DNA of 64,000 nucleotides, from NCBI GenBank assembly GCA_001698425.1, contig MBRE01000034.1, positions 1 through 64,000 of the forward strand, given 5' to 3'. Shown here in pieces: positions 51,635 through 60,828 of this stretch (its first letter is position 1; every line of letters starts with the position of its first letter). The position numbers and the translations under genes are program-made. This DNA comes from Oscillatoriales cyanobacterium USR001 (GTDB lineage: Bacteria; Cyanobacteriota; Cyanobacteriia; Cyanobacteriales; Microcoleaceae). Under the pieces are notes generated by a model. The model saw only the letters and a list, made by a program, of their open reading frames with translations. It made no database searches and was not told the DNA's origin.

Positions 51635-53056
51635 ATGTACGAAAAAATTACAGCCCCTACAACTGGTTCTAAAATCACATTCAAAGATGGTGAACCCATT
51701 GTTCCCGATGACCCAATTATTCCTTTCATTCGCGGTGACGGAACGGGTGTTGACCTTTGGCCGGCTTCCCAGAAAGTCATGGATGCGGCGGTAGAAAAGG
51801 CCTACGGCGGTAAGCGAAAAATCAATTGGTTTAAGATTTATGCCGGTGATGAAGCTTGCGAAGTTTACGGTACTTATCAATATTTACCGCAAGATACTAA
51901 TGATGCGGTTAAAGATTACGGTGTGGCAATTAAAGGACCGCTGACAACTCCTATTGGTGGCGGGATTCGTTCTTTAAACGTCGCTTTGCGACAAATTCAC
52001 GATCTTTATGCTTGCGTTCGTCCTTGTAAATATTATCCCGGAACGCCTTCGCCGCACAAAACTCCTGAGTTGCTGGATGTGATTATTTACCGGGAAAATA
52101 CGGAGGATATTTACCTGGGAATTGAGTGGAAAGAAGGCAGTGAAATCGCTAATAAGTTAATTGCTTTGCTGAATAATGAGTTAATTCCGGCTACGCCTGA
52201 ACATGGGAAAAAACAAATTCCTCTGGATTCGGGAATTGGGATTAAACCAATTAGTAAGAAAGGTTCTCAGCGGTTAATTCGTCGGGCTATTAAGCACGCT
52301 TTACGGTTGCCAAAGGCTAAACAGCAGGTGACTTTGGTGCATAAGGGTAACATTATGAAATACACTGAAGGCGCTTTTCGTGACTGGGGTTACGAATTGG
52401 TAAAAAGTGAGTTTCGTAATGAGTGCGTGACTGAGATGGAGTCTTGGATTCTGAGTAATAAGGAACGCAATCCTGAGATTAGTTTAGAAGATAATGCGCG
52501 TCAGATTGAGCCGGGATATGATGCTTTGACTCCTGAAAAGCAAGCCAAGATTTGCAAAGATGTTGAGGAAGTTCTCTCAGCGATTTGGGAAAGTCATGGC
52601 GGTGGGAAGTGGAAGGAAAAGATCATGGTTAATGACCGGATTGCTGATAGTATTTTCCAACAGATTCAAACGCGGCCGGCGGAGTATTCGATTCTGGCGA
52701 CGATGAATTTGAATGGTGATTATTTATCGGATGCGGCGGCCGCTATTGTGGGCGGTTTAGGTATGGGTCCGGGGGCGAATATTGGGGATGAATGTGCAAT
52801 TTTTGAGGCAACTCATGGGACTGCACCTAAACACGCGGGTTTGGATAAGGTTAATCCTGGTTCGCTGATTTTGTCGGGGGTGATGATGTTAGAATATCTC
52901 GGTTGGCAGGAGGCGGCCGATTTGATTAAGAAGGGTTTGGCGGCGGCGATTTCTAATGGTGAAGTGACCTATGATTTGGCGCGAATGATGGAGCCGCCGG
53001 TGCCTGAGTTGAAGTGTTCGGAGTTTGCGGAGGCGATTATTAAGCATTTTGGTTAA
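51635..53056 (+). CDS. icd: Isocitrate dehydrogenase (NADP+)
   Basis: The 473-residue protein carries the signature [20 protein letters not shown] and [11 protein letters not shown] near the C-terminus, plus [15 protein letters not shown] and [19 protein letters not shown] for isocitrate and metal binding. It converts isocitrate to 2-oxoglutarate, the carbon skeleton for nitrogen assimilation in cyanobacteria. An NtcA box (GTA-N8-TAC) is not obvious in the leader. Length is normal. Confidence 0.97.
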   Translation: MYEKITAPTTGSKITFKDGEPIVPDDPIIPFIRGDGTGVDLWPASQKVMDAAVEKAYGGKRKINWFKIYAGDEACEVYGTYQYLPQDTNDAVKDYGVAIKGPLTTPIGGGIRSLNVALRQIHDLYACVRPCKYYPGTPSPHKTPELLDVIIYRENTEDIYLGIEWKEGSEIANKLIALLNNELIPATPEHGKKQIPLDSGIGIKPISKKGSQRLIRRAIKHALRLPKAKQQVTLVHKGNIMKYTEGAFRDWGYELVKSEFRNECVTEMESWILSNKERNPEISLEDNARQIEPGYDALTPEKQAKICKDVEEVLSAIWESHGGGKWKEKIMVNDRIADSIFQQIQTRPAEYSILATMNLNGDYLSDAAAAIVGGLGMGPGANIGDECAIFEATHGTAPKHAGLDKVNPGSLILSGVMMLEYLGWQEAADLIKKGLAAAISNGEVTYDLARMMEPPVPELKCSEFAEAIIKHFG

Positions 53057-53128
53057 GGGTTAACGGTTAAGGGTTAAGGGTTAAGGGTTAACGGTTAACG
53101 GTTAACGGTTGACTGTTAATGGTTAAGG
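53057..53128. repeat. GGTTAAG/GGTTAAC heptamer tandem repeats
   Basis: About nine heptamers (GGTTAAG, GGTTAAC) follow the icd stop, ending GGTTGACTGTTAATGGTTAAGG. This short tandem repeat type is common in filamentous cyanobacteria. Related heptamers lie at 49730 and 59765. Confidence 0.9.
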
Positions 53129-53139
53129 CAGGAGTATAT

Positions 53140-53401
53140 TTTTTGCCTAGTCTGCGGGAATCGGTAGGTGTAAATTTTGGGGTATCAAATTTTTCGGCTG
53201 TAATGCAACTGCTGTAAGGGTTTGATGCCCCTTACCTAAAAAAACGATTCCCGCAACGTCTGTAACCTTTACAGGGTAAGGATTTGAGGAAAAGATCGCA
53301 GGAGGGTATTGACAAGTGGATGGCTGGAATGATACTTTTAGATCAGGTTCCCGAAACTGCACCTTGAAAACTAAATATAGTAAGGCTTTCAAAAACCGGC
53401 G
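53140..53401 (+). promoter_or_regulatory. Probable CRISPR leader
   Basis: About 260 bases between the heptamer repeats and the first CRISPR repeat hold no supportable gene. GTCTGTAACCTTTACAGGGT is a short palindrome-like block, and an A/T-rich tail (ACTAAATATAGTAAGG) precedes the first repeat. Because the degenerate repeat is at the far right, the leader is expected here and the array should be transcribed rightward. Confidence 0.65.
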
Positions 53402-55440
53402 GCCGCAATTAAACTAAATCCCTATTAGGGATTGAAACTTTTTTGCTCAAAGAAAATAAACGCACAAATTCATCCTGTGAGCCGCAATTAAACTAAATCC
53501 CTATTAGGGATTGAAACTGTGATCGTTGTGACTACTGCTTGCACGTTGGGAGCCGCAATTAAACTAAATCCCTATTAGGGATTGAAACGAGTACCTTGCC
53601 CAACTGGGGGAGCCTCAATAAAGCCGCAATTAAACTAAATCCCTATTAGGGATTGAAACACGAAGAGCAAAGCAAAATTATCTACGAATTTTTAGCCGCA
53701 ATTAAACTAAATCCCTATTAGGGATTGAAACAATTAAACCATAATAATGGTTCAACGTTCTTTGAATGCAAGGCCGCAATTAAACTAAATCCCTATTAGG
53801 GATTGAAACAGCCCGCCTTGCCCATTACGCAAGTCCATCAAGGGGCCGCAATTAAACTAAATCCCTATTAGGGATTGAAACTCTGGACTCCAACTACTTC
53901 CTTGAAATGTAGTTGCAGCTGCCGCAATTAAACTAAATCCCTATTAGGGATTGAAACTTCTAGGATTTCTAGTTTCCTTTCTCTTACCTTGATTTTGCCG
54001 CAATTAAACTAAATCCCTATTAGGGATTGAAACTTCTATATCTTTAAATACCCACTCGTATTTTATGGCGCCGCAATTAAACTAAATCCCTATTAGGGAT
54101 TGAAACATTTTTTGTTCCTCAAAAGAAAGCAGGATTTTTAGCCGCAATTAAACTAAATCCCTATTAGGGATTGAAACAAGAAAGTATGTCTCGTAAGCGG
54201 AGTTTGTTGTTGGTCGGCCGCAATTAAACTAAATCCCTATTAGGGATTGAAACTTCCATTCCGGCGAGGGCTTGGGCTAGTCGAATTAATGTGCGCCGCA
54301 ATTAAACTAAATCCCTATTAGGGATTGAAACGCGCTCAGAATTGCTGATGCTAAATCCTTTTCTCCCTGCCGCAATTAAACTAAATCCCTATTAGGGATT
54401 GAAACTCTCTGAGAATTTCCCAGATGCGCCCGATCAAGACTCGAGCCGCAATTAAACTAAATCCCTATTAGGGATTGAAACATTCTCACCCAAAGGGCAA
54501 AGATTCTCAATCCTAATGGCCGCAATTAAACTAAATCCCTATTAGGGATTGAAACAGGATATTGAACTTGACGGGTCACAATATAATTGTTGCCGCAATT
54601 AAACTAAATCCCTATTAGGGATTGAAACAAGGATCTCGATTGCTATTTCGGCTTTGTCTTTAGCGAGTGCCGCAATTAAACTAAATCCCTATTAGGGATT
54701 GAAACGCGAGATTGTAGTAACCGGTGCTTTGCGGCTTCGGCCGCAATTAAACTAAATCCCTATTAGGGATTGAAACTGCTAAGTATGACTTTGGAAAAAT
54801 AGCTAGATTGTGCCGCAATTAAACTAAATCCCTATTAGGGATTGAAACTTTCTTCCTCCTTCCCTAATGTCATTCTAGTTTCAACGCGCCGCAATTAAAC
54901 TAAATCCCTATTAGGGATTGAAACAAGTAATCTGGGATTGAGACTATTCGCCCCAAGCCGCAATTAAACTAAATCCCTATTAGGGATTGAAACCAATATA
55001 CAAACAAACATTGTACAAAATTTTATGCGCCGCAATTAAACTAAATCCCTATTAGGGATTGAAACGAGCTTTAGGTAAGACTCTTGATGAGTTGCCTGAT
55101 GCCGCAATTAAACTAAATCCCTATTAGGGATTGAAACAACTCGGTAGGAATTTTAGTGTTGAGACTCGCTAAGCCGCAATTAAACTAAATCCCTATTAGG
55201 GATTGAAACTTTAGTAATGATTGGCTGGACTGGTTTCTCGGTTGGTTCCGCCGCAATTAAACTAAATCCCTATTAGGGATTGAAACTTGAGTCTGATTTT
55301 TAGGTAAAAATGCAGCAATCCTTTAGCCGCAATTAAACTAAATCCCTATTAGGGATTGAAACCTAGTGTTCGCCCCCCGCCCACGCGGGGGAACTTCTAC
55401 TAAGCCGCAATTAAACTAAATCCCTATTAGGGATTAAAAA
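53402..55440 (+). CRISPR. CRISPR array with 28 repeats and 27 spacers
   Basis: The 37-base repeat begins GCCGCAATTAAACTAAATCC and ends CTATTAGGGATTGAAAC. I counted copies starting at 53402, 53481, 53552 and so on to 55404. Copies are nearly identical; the last ends GGATTAAAAA and marks the trailer. Spacers are about 32-42 bases. The inner AATCCCTATTAGGGATT is a palindrome that may form the crRNA hairpin. The GATTGAAAC tail is frequent in cyanobacterial type I-D and III arrays, but repeat sequence alone does not set the type. No cas gene lies within 10 kb on either side in this window. Confidence 0.98.
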
Positions 55441-55483
55441 AACTTCCAGTAATTGAGTGCGATCGCAATTTCAGATAGTAAAT

Positions 55484-55792
55484 TCAATCATCAGTATCGC
55501 TAAACAGGGTTGACAAATCTCGATAACCACTGACAACTCGAAAGATTTCTACATCCTGTCCGATTGGCATATAGAGTATAAGATAGTTATCCATCGGGAG
55601 ACTGCGTAGACCTAGTAAAATCTCGTCTCGTTGTCGTCCCAGGTTGGGAAACCGAGCAATTTTAGCAAATTTTGCGTCAAGCTTGCTTAAAAAGCGATCG
55701 GCTCGATCGAGTCCCGATTGAGTAGCGATGTAATCTGCAATTTTCTCAATGTCTTGAATTGCGGGTTTGGTGAGGCGAAATTTGGGATTCAT
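55484..55792 (-). CDS. ParE/RelE-family toxin
   Basis: The 102-residue protein fits ParE: FRLTKPAIQDIEKIADYIAT, ARFPNLGRQRDEILLGLRSL, then YLILYMPIGQDVEIFRVVSG and YRDLSTLF. ParE toxins usually poison DNA gyrase. It follows the ParD-like gene by 26 bases. Its 3' end lies 43 bases after the last CRISPR repeat. Confidence 0.9.
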   Translation of the reverse strand: MNPKFRLTKPAIQDIEKIADYIATQSGLDRADRFLSKLDAKFAKIARFPNLGRQRDEILLGLRSLPMDNYLILYMPIGQDVEIFRVVSGYRDLSTLFSDTDD

Positions 55793-55811
55793 ACTTCTGA
55801 GAAATTGTAAC

Positions 55812-55840
55812 GCGATGCCTACGGCTGGCTACGCCTACGC
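55812..55840. repeat. Short dispersed repeat forming the 3' end of the ParD-like gene
   Basis: GCGATGCCTACGGCTGGCTA plus the next nine bases. Related copies lie at 20696-20724 and, shorter, at 57151. It provides the stop codon and last seven codons of the antitoxin gene on the minus strand. Confidence 0.75.
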
Positions 55841-56079
55841 AGGTTAGCGCGGATTTGTGCTATAGCTGTCGGGCCATCTACAACTTCACCGCGTTGAGAT
55901 GCTTCCCAGCCAAGCATTGCATCTCGCTGAAGTTCTGAGAGTCGCCCCTGATAAATATCTTCTTGTTGTTCGAGTAGTTGAATACCTGCAAGAATAACGT
56001 CGATCGCGCTTTTATATTTGCCACTCGTAAGTTGACGCTGCACAAGGGCTTCGGCTTCAGGTGGTAAAACAATTTGCAT
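55819..56079 (-). CDS. ParD-like antitoxin
   Basis: The 86-residue protein has the ribbon-helix-helix start MQIVLPPEAEALVQRQLTSG, then KYKSAIDVILAGIQLLEQQE and an acidic helix. The last residues (LRRRSQP) and the stop are encoded inside a small dispersed repeat at 55812-55840, so the natural C-terminus was probably replaced. It should still bind operator DNA; toxin binding depends on the tail and may be altered. Confidence 0.87.
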   Translation of the reverse strand: MQIVLPPEAEALVQRQLTSGKYKSAIDVILAGIQLLEQQEDIYQGRLSELQRDAMLGWEASQRGEVVDGPTAIAQIRANLRRRSQP

Positions 56080-56133
56080 GGCGTTTGAGGGAAGAGGAGT
56101 TGATTAGGAATTACGCAGTTGATTTTATTATAG

Positions 56134-56353
56134 GCGATATCTACGGTTAGCTACATCCACACATTTTTTTGTCATTTATAAATACCTTGTTTAATGTGCC
56201 AGTTGCGTAAGCCCTGAATTTGAAAGGGGTTGACTTGTACGGTATTTTGGCGTACAATTAAAGTAATTCAGGTATTGACCTGTAAATTTATCGCTTTTAA
56301 TTGCCATGAATTCCCTGACTAAGAATTTAGGAAGTGAAAATTCTCGATCGACT
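56134..56353 (+). repeat. 220-bp direct repeat, copy 1 (promoter and 5' end of tacA)
   Basis: This segment is repeated at 57151-57370, exactly 1017 bases downstream, with only a few mismatches. It carries the promoter, operator-like palindromes and first 16 codons of the TacA-type antitoxin gene. Confidence 0.93.
56230..56258 (+). promoter_or_regulatory. Sigma-70-type promoter with overlapping operator palindromes
   Basis: TTGACT (56230-56235) and TACAAT (56253-56258) are 17 bases apart. The palindrome TTGTACG...CGTACAA (56235-56257) overlaps this spacer, and CAGGT-ATTG-ACCTG lies at 56269-56282. Palindromes overlapping a toxin-antitoxin promoter are the expected sites for autorepression by the antitoxin. 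The same set recurs at 57247-57299. Confidence 0.85.
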
Positions 56354-56617
56354 AAAATTGCCCGCCTAGAAGCGCGACTCACTCAAGAACAAAAAGAATT
56401 ATTATTAGCAGCAGCGCAAATAAGCGGGTTTTCGCTGACAGAATTTGTAGTCGCAAGTGCGGTGGAAGCTGCTAAACGCACGATTCAAGAACAGACGATA
56501 CTAAAGTTGAGCAAGAACGACCGCGAAGTGTTTGTTAATGCTTTACTCAACCCGCCAGAACCGGGGGAAAAATTGCGGGATTCTGCCAAGCGGTATAAAC
56601 AGCGGATGGGTTTATAA
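56306..56617 (+). CDS. tacA: DUF1778 family antitoxin (TacA-type)
   Basis: The 103-residue protein has the ribbon-helix-helix start SRSTKIARLEARLTQEQKEL, then AAAQISGFSLTEFVVASAVE and a C-terminal toxin-binding tail (LSKNDREVFVNALLNPPEPG). It neutralises a GNAT toxin and should repress its own promoter at the palindromes upstream. Its stop and the toxin ATG share one base (TAATG). Confidence 0.92.
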   Translation: MNSLTKNLGSENSRSTKIARLEARLTQEQKELLLAAAQISGFSLTEFVVASAVEAAKRTIQEQTILKLSKNDREVFVNALLNPPEPGEKLRDSAKRYKQRMGL

Positions 56618-57132
56618 TGCCAACACCGGATGCTATTAATTATATCATTGAACCACTGAACGAACAGCATAATCGAACGGCTTTTTGTTGTGGAATTGAA
56701 GCATTAGACCGCTATTTTCAACAGCAAGCAAATCAAGACCGGAAAAAATATGTTGCTGCTTCTTTTGTGGCAGTGGATAGAGAGCAAAATCAAGTGATTG
56801 GCTATTACACTCTTTCAGCAACTAGCATTCCTTTAGAAGAATTGCCGACAGAAATCACCAAGAAATTGCCTAAATATGCTCTCCTTCCAGCTACTTTGTT
56901 GGGACGGTTAGCAGTAGACCAAAATTATCAAAGACAAGGCTGGGGAGATTTATTATTAATGGATGCTCTCTATCGTAGTTGGCAAAATGAAATTGCGACT
57001 ATGGCTGTTGTTGTTGAGGCTAAAGATGAAAAAGCGGTGGCTTTTTACCAGCATTATCAATTCCTTCAGTTTCCCGACAGGCTTAACCGCTTATTTTTAC
57101 CGATGAAAACTATTAAAGCAATGTTTTCGTAG
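56617..57132 (+). CDS. tacT: GNAT-family toxin (TacT-type)
   Basis: The 171-residue protein contains FCCGIEALDRYFQQQANQDR, then VIGYYTLSATSIPLEELP, LGRLAVDQNYQRQGWGDLLL (acetyl-CoA loop) and a final VAFYQHYQFLQF. TacT toxins acetylate aminoacyl-tRNA and stop translation. Coupling to the DUF1778 gene is typical. The pair sits between two 220-bp direct repeats. Confidence 0.92.
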   Translation: MPTPDAINYIIEPLNEQHNRTAFCCGIEALDRYFQQQANQDRKKYVAASFVAVDREQNQVIGYYTLSATSIPLEELPTEITKKLPKYALLPATLLGRLAVDQNYQRQGWGDLLLMDALYRSWQNEIATMAVVVEAKDEKAVAFYQHYQFLQFPDRLNRLFLPMKTIKAMFS

Positions 57133-57150
57133 AAATTAAGGAGTTGTAAC

Positions 57151-57370
57151 GCGATGCCTACGGTTAGCTACATCCACACATTTTTTTGTCATTTATAAAT
57201 ACCTTGTTTAATGTGCCAGTTGCGTAAGCCCTGAATTTGAAAGGGGTTGACTTGTACGGTATTTTGGCGTACAATTAAAGTTATTCAGGTATTGACCTGT
57301 AAATTTATCGCTTTTAATTGCCATGAATTTCCTGACTAAGAATTTAGGAAGTAAAAATTCTCGATCGACT
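57151..57370 (+). repeat. 220-bp direct repeat, copy 2 downstream of the TacAT pair
   Basis: Near-identical to 56134-56353. The duplicated promoter and operators are intact here, followed by the first codons of a second tacA-like frame. The spacing fits a tandem duplication of a whole unit followed by loss of the second gene pair, or insertion of the pair by recombination. Confidence 0.93.
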
Positions 57371-57457
57371 TGTAGGGTGCGTCAGACGAGACTCTACTAC
57401 TATCTAGGGTTTCAGCTTCTGACGCACCCTACGATCCTGATTAAATTCGCATTTTAA
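57323..57457 (+). pseudogene. Truncated second tacA copy
   Basis: ATG57323 corresponds to ATG56306. The frame reads MNFLTKNLGSKNSRST like tacA for 16 codons, then enters an inverted-repeat element (57371-57433) and stops at 57455-57457. Only the N-terminal start of the DNA-binding domain is left. Confidence 0.8.
57371..57433. repeat. MITE-like inverted repeat (TAGGGTGCGTCAGA type)
   Basis: TGTAGGGTGCGTCAGA at left and TCTGACGCACCCTACG at right enclose about 31 bases. This kind of small inverted element is common in cyanobacteria. It ends the duplicated tacA fragment. Confidence 0.88.
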
Positions 57458-57476
57458 TCGATCGCCCCCCAGATAT

Positions 57477-58409
57477 TTACCACTTCTTTCTTTTTAGAGT
57501 AGAAGCCCTGTTCGCGATCGCAATCAGCTTTTTAATTGACACTTTCTTGTTAACCGTTATCCGAGATATTTGATATTGATTTGTAAACCAATTTATCCTC
57601 AGTAGATTATTATCATATAAAAAGCCACTTAAGTAGTATTTAGGCAAAAGCTTTTCAACCTTCCTATTTGTTGAACCAAATGGATAAGCCAAATGAGCAC
57701 CAACAATTTTATTTTTATCTAAATCACTCGTACATTTTCTTAACGCTAACTTAGCAGCCCCAAGTTCAAAATCTAAGTCTTTAGGCGAAATTTTTGCTAA
57801 ATCTTTATGATTGAATCCATGAGATTGAACATCATAAAATCCCTCCTTATATCCTTCTCGTAAATCGCTACAATTAATATGAGATAAATAATCTCTACCG
57901 TCAATCCCCAAAAATCTAGGGTTAATAAATAAAACAAACTTGACCTTCTCTTGATATATTTTTTCCAGATTTTCTAGCAGCGGTAAGCCATTTGTATGAA
58001 CACCCTTATAACCATCATCAAAAGTTAACATAATTGGTTTTTGACCAATATGTTGAATTGGGATCGGCTTAGATTTATTGATAAAATATACAAAAAGATC
58101 CTGAGAAGTTAAAAACCAAAACTTTTGTTGAACCAGATATTCTAAAAATTTTGCCAAATTTTGCTTAGTGTAGTCATTAGTAAATCCTAATCGATGAGGC
58201 GGATTTTCTGCGGGATTTTGAGCATCTATAATGTTGTGAAAACCCAAAATTGGAATTCTAACTGTATCAGTTCCTACACTCCACCCAGAAATAGTTAGAC
58301 TGATTAAAAATATCAGCAAAATATATAATATTTTAGCTCTGGGAATTAGAGCGACTTGCAATATATCTATAATGTTTCTACGCCTTAGCCTTTTATTTAT
58401 CCGATTCAT
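57477..58409 (-). CDS. Polysaccharide deacetylase family protein
   Basis: A 310-residue protein with an N-terminal membrane segment (ILYILLIFLISLTISGWSVG) and a NodB-like domain: MLTFDDGYKGVHTNGLPLL (catalytic Asp and metal Asp), then QSHGFNHKDL (metal His residues) and AYPFGSTNRKV. It probably removes acetyl groups from a surface polysaccharide or peptidoglycan in the periplasm. Upstream, a T/A-rich gap of 130 bases separates it from nurA. Confidence 0.9.
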   Translation of the reverse strand: MNRINKRLRRRNIIDILQVALIPRAKILYILLIFLISLTISGWSVGTDTVRIPILGFHNIIDAQNPAENPPHRLGFTNDYTKQNLAKFLEYLVQQKFWFLTSQDLFVYFINKSKPIPIQHIGQKPIMLTFDDGYKGVHTNGLPLLENLEKIYQEKVKFVLFINPRFLGIDGRDYLSHINCSDLREGYKEGFYDVQSHGFNHKDLAKISPKDLDFELGAAKLALRKCTSDLDKNKIVGAHLAYPFGSTNRKVEKLLPKYYLSGFLYDNNLLRINWFTNQYQISRITVNKKVSIKKLIAIANRASTLKRKKW

Positions 58410-58542
58410 CTTTATTCTCCCTTGTCTGTTCCCTATTAATCTTTACATTAATCTTTACCATTGTTAGGGACAAATTCAGCAATAATAGCAAAATTTTTAC
58501 TAATTTTTACTAATTAGTTTAACTTATACAATTTAGTCTAAC

Positions 58543-59760
58543 TTACGCAATACTTCCCCGTTTGCGAGTTTCCTTATAAGAAATACCCACATTTCTCAAC
58601 CCAGCTTTAATCATTTGTTGTTCCAACAAAGCAAAAAAACGACCTCGATCGCCCCCCGTTACCACCGCTTGATTATGCGCCTCAGACAAACTAATCGGAT
58701 AGCCGCCACCTTTATAAACTTGACCTAACATTAAACTCAAGGCAGAATCTAATAATGCAGGATTTTCTCCCACCCATTGTGGCATATCAATTCTGGCAAT
58801 TTCCCAACCCACATGAACATAGCAAAAATAGATATTTTGTTCCCCATATAAATCCAAAATTCGAGCGTGCGATCGCCATAAAGGACTCCTTTCCCCAGGA
58901 GACAAAATAGTATTCCATAAAATCACATCTCGCAACGGTTCAAACACCTGACAAGGCGCTTTATCTGCATTCGGTAAAGTTGCCGCAAACACCACATCAG
59001 CACAATGAGTCATACAATCAGGAACCTGATAGGGACAAGCCGACAAACGCAGCCAAGATAAACTTTCAGCACTCCGAGAAGCACTAATATAACCTAATAG
59101 TGGAATCCCCGCTAATCTTAACCGTTCCCACGCCGCTAAAATCGGTTGTAAAATGCGATCGCGAGCCTCATTTGGCAACCCTTCCAAAAACCAATAAATC
59201 AGCGAACCATCCACCATTGCCAAAGTCGGTACAGGCAAATGATTATGATTAACAGCCAACCAATTACACCCCAACTCCGCTAAAGCCTGCGCCTCCGAAA
59301 CACTCCGTTGATAACCCATCCACTCCTCAGTTTTAATTCCCCATTGACGAGAAATATAAAGGTCTTCCTGCTTATAGAAAATCTCTGGGACACTATCTAA
59401 AATAGGATGGCGGCTTTGACCATAATGTAGCGTTATTCTACCCACATTTAATAAATAACAGTAAGCAATTTCATGGTGAGAAGGACTAATTTGCGAACCA
59501 TCCGTTGCTAACACAGTATGAGCAATAGGCGGAACTGTAATATAGGAAACGCTATTTAAAGATTCTACAGGACTTGCCTGATTAAAAGGAATGCGATCGC
59601 GCCAAGTTTCTTGCAATTTCACCAACTTTTCCTGTTCATTTCCCGCTTTTTTATATAAATCGATCGCCACATCCAAACGCTTACCCGCCGCCACCGCTTC
59701 ATTACTCAGATGTTGACTCATCCCCTGCATTGCCTTAGCTACCTTTGTTAAATCAAGCAT
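58543..59760 (-). CDS. NurA domain nuclease
   Basis: The 405-residue protein fits NurA: the first acidic motif is TVLATDGSQISPSHHEIAYC, followed by LAMVDGSLIYWFLEGLPNEA and AHNQAVVTGGDRGRFFALLE at the C-terminus. NurA nucleases resect DNA ends with HerA-like translocases in archaea and some bacteria; no herA is nearby. The start MLDLTKVAKAMQGMS is normal. Confidence 0.87.
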   Translation of the reverse strand: MLDLTKVAKAMQGMSQHLSNEAVAAGKRLDVAIDLYKKAGNEQEKLVKLQETWRDRIPFNQASPVESLNSVSYITVPPIAHTVLATDGSQISPSHHEIAYCYLLNVGRITLHYGQSRHPILDSVPEIFYKQEDLYISRQWGIKTEEWMGYQRSVSEAQALAELGCNWLAVNHNHLPVPTLAMVDGSLIYWFLEGLPNEARDRILQPILAAWERLRLAGIPLLGYISASRSAESLSWLRLSACPYQVPDCMTHCADVVFAATLPNADKAPCQVFEPLRDVILWNTILSPGERSPLWRSHARILDLYGEQNIYFCYVHVGWEIARIDMPQWVGENPALLDSALSLMLGQVYKGGGYPISLSEAHNQAVVTGGDRGRFFALLEQQMIKAGLRNVGISYKETRKRGSIA

Positions 59761-59764
59761 AATT

Positions 59765-59820
59765 TGTTATTTGTTATTTGTTATTTGTTATTTGTTAACT
59801 GTTATTTGTTAACTGTTAAC
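59765..59820. repeat. TTATTTG heptamer tandem repeats
   Basis: TTGTTAT/TTATTTG units repeated about five times, then TTAACTG variants. Same type as at 49730. It lies directly upstream of nurA and may overlap its leader. Confidence 0.85.
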
Positions 59821-59963
59821 TTAGGTGCCTAACTCCTGTTATGCTCACCATTACTATCTATATTAACCGCCTTACTCTCCTCCTCTTCTCTCTGCGTCCT
59901 CTGTGTCCTCTGTGGTTCAAAAATCAAATCATTCCCTCACCCTAAAAATCTTAATCCATACAA

Positions 59964-60746
59964 TTATAACCAAACCACAAAATCCTGAGAAAATTGATAT
60001 AAAGACAAAAGTTGTACAGGTGGAAACTCAACCACAGAATTCCTTTCCTCCAAAGTATTATATCCCCAATCAGCCAAAAATAACTTAACTCCACTTAAAT
60101 CAGATTGCTGCTTAACAGAAAGCAAAGTTTTCAGCCTATCCTCCACAAACCAAATTACCGTATCTTCCCCAAACTTCGCCAAAAATTCCCGTAAAACTTG
60201 ATGCTTAGGTTGTTTATATTCCTTCCCAATAATCGACCCTTCCGGCATCTCAACCCCCGCCAAAAACAATAACTCCCGGACAAATCTACCTTCCTTAGTC
60301 GTCACAATCATTGGCCGTACATCACTACCAATCAAACCCTGCAAACGTTCAACAACCCCCGGATAAAAACGATGTAAAGATAACCAACCAGCCAAATCAT
60401 TTTTAATCCATTCATCCCGCAAACTATCTAACTTAGTACCAACATCCAAAGCCGTCAAATTATTTTCTACTAACAAATTTTTAGCAATACTTTGCCAATC
60501 TAACAAAATCTGTTCCTTAGTAATTCCGATAGTTAAAGCTCTAATTAAAAGCGGCATTTCCCAACCAGTTTCAATCACTGGTCGAAGATCGTAAAAAACC
60601 TCAGCTAAACGACGATCTGACACCGTATCAACAGGCTGCCAAATTTGACAATAGGTGCGCCAAGCCGTCTCAAAATATTCTACAAGCCCATCACAGATTA
60701 CCCCGTCAAAATCCAAAGCCAAAATAGTAGGAAAATTAATATTCAT
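59964..60746 (-). CDS. HAD-superfamily hydrolase
   Basis: ATG60746 gives MNINFPTILALDFDGVICDG, with the catalytic DxD box DFDGV. IVTTKEGRFVRELLFL (motif II) and VIWFVEDRLKTLLSV (motif IV) follow. A longer frame to 60842 would add a Phe/Leu/Ser-rich stretch across a terminator hairpin and is rejected. The substrate could be a sugar phosphate or phosphoglycolate; not determined. About 260 residues, normal size. Confidence 0.88.
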   Translation of the reverse strand: MNINFPTILALDFDGVICDGLVEYFETAWRTYCQIWQPVDTVSDRRLAEVFYDLRPVIETGWEMPLLIRALTIGITKEQILLDWQSIAKNLLVENNLTALDVGTKLDSLRDEWIKNDLAGWLSLHRFYPGVVERLQGLIGSDVRPMIVTTKEGRFVRELLFLAGVEMPEGSIIGKEYKQPKHQVLREFLAKFGEDTVIWFVEDRLKTLLSVKQQSDLSGVKLFLADWGYNTLEERNSVVEFPPVQLLSLYQFSQDFVVWL

Positions 60747-60795
60747 TTTCTTATAGAAGAAAGAAAGAAAGAAAGAAAGTAAAGAAAGAAAGGAA

Positions 60796-60818
60796 AAGGG
60801 TCTAGTTCCTAGACCCTT
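60796..60818 (-). terminator. Intrinsic terminator of the DUF928 gene
   Basis: AAGGGTCTAG and its complement CTAGACCCTT are separated by three bases, and on the minus strand the hairpin is followed by TTCCTTTCTTTC, a pyrimidine-rich tail. It lies ten bases past the DUF928 stop and before the HAD gene. Confidence 0.75.
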
Positions 60819-60828
60819 CTTAAAAACT

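Noticed and set aside
53147-53392. 81-residue minus-strand frame before the CRISPR array
   Set aside because: It lies in the expected leader, has no domain or ribosome site, and would end beside the icd repeats.
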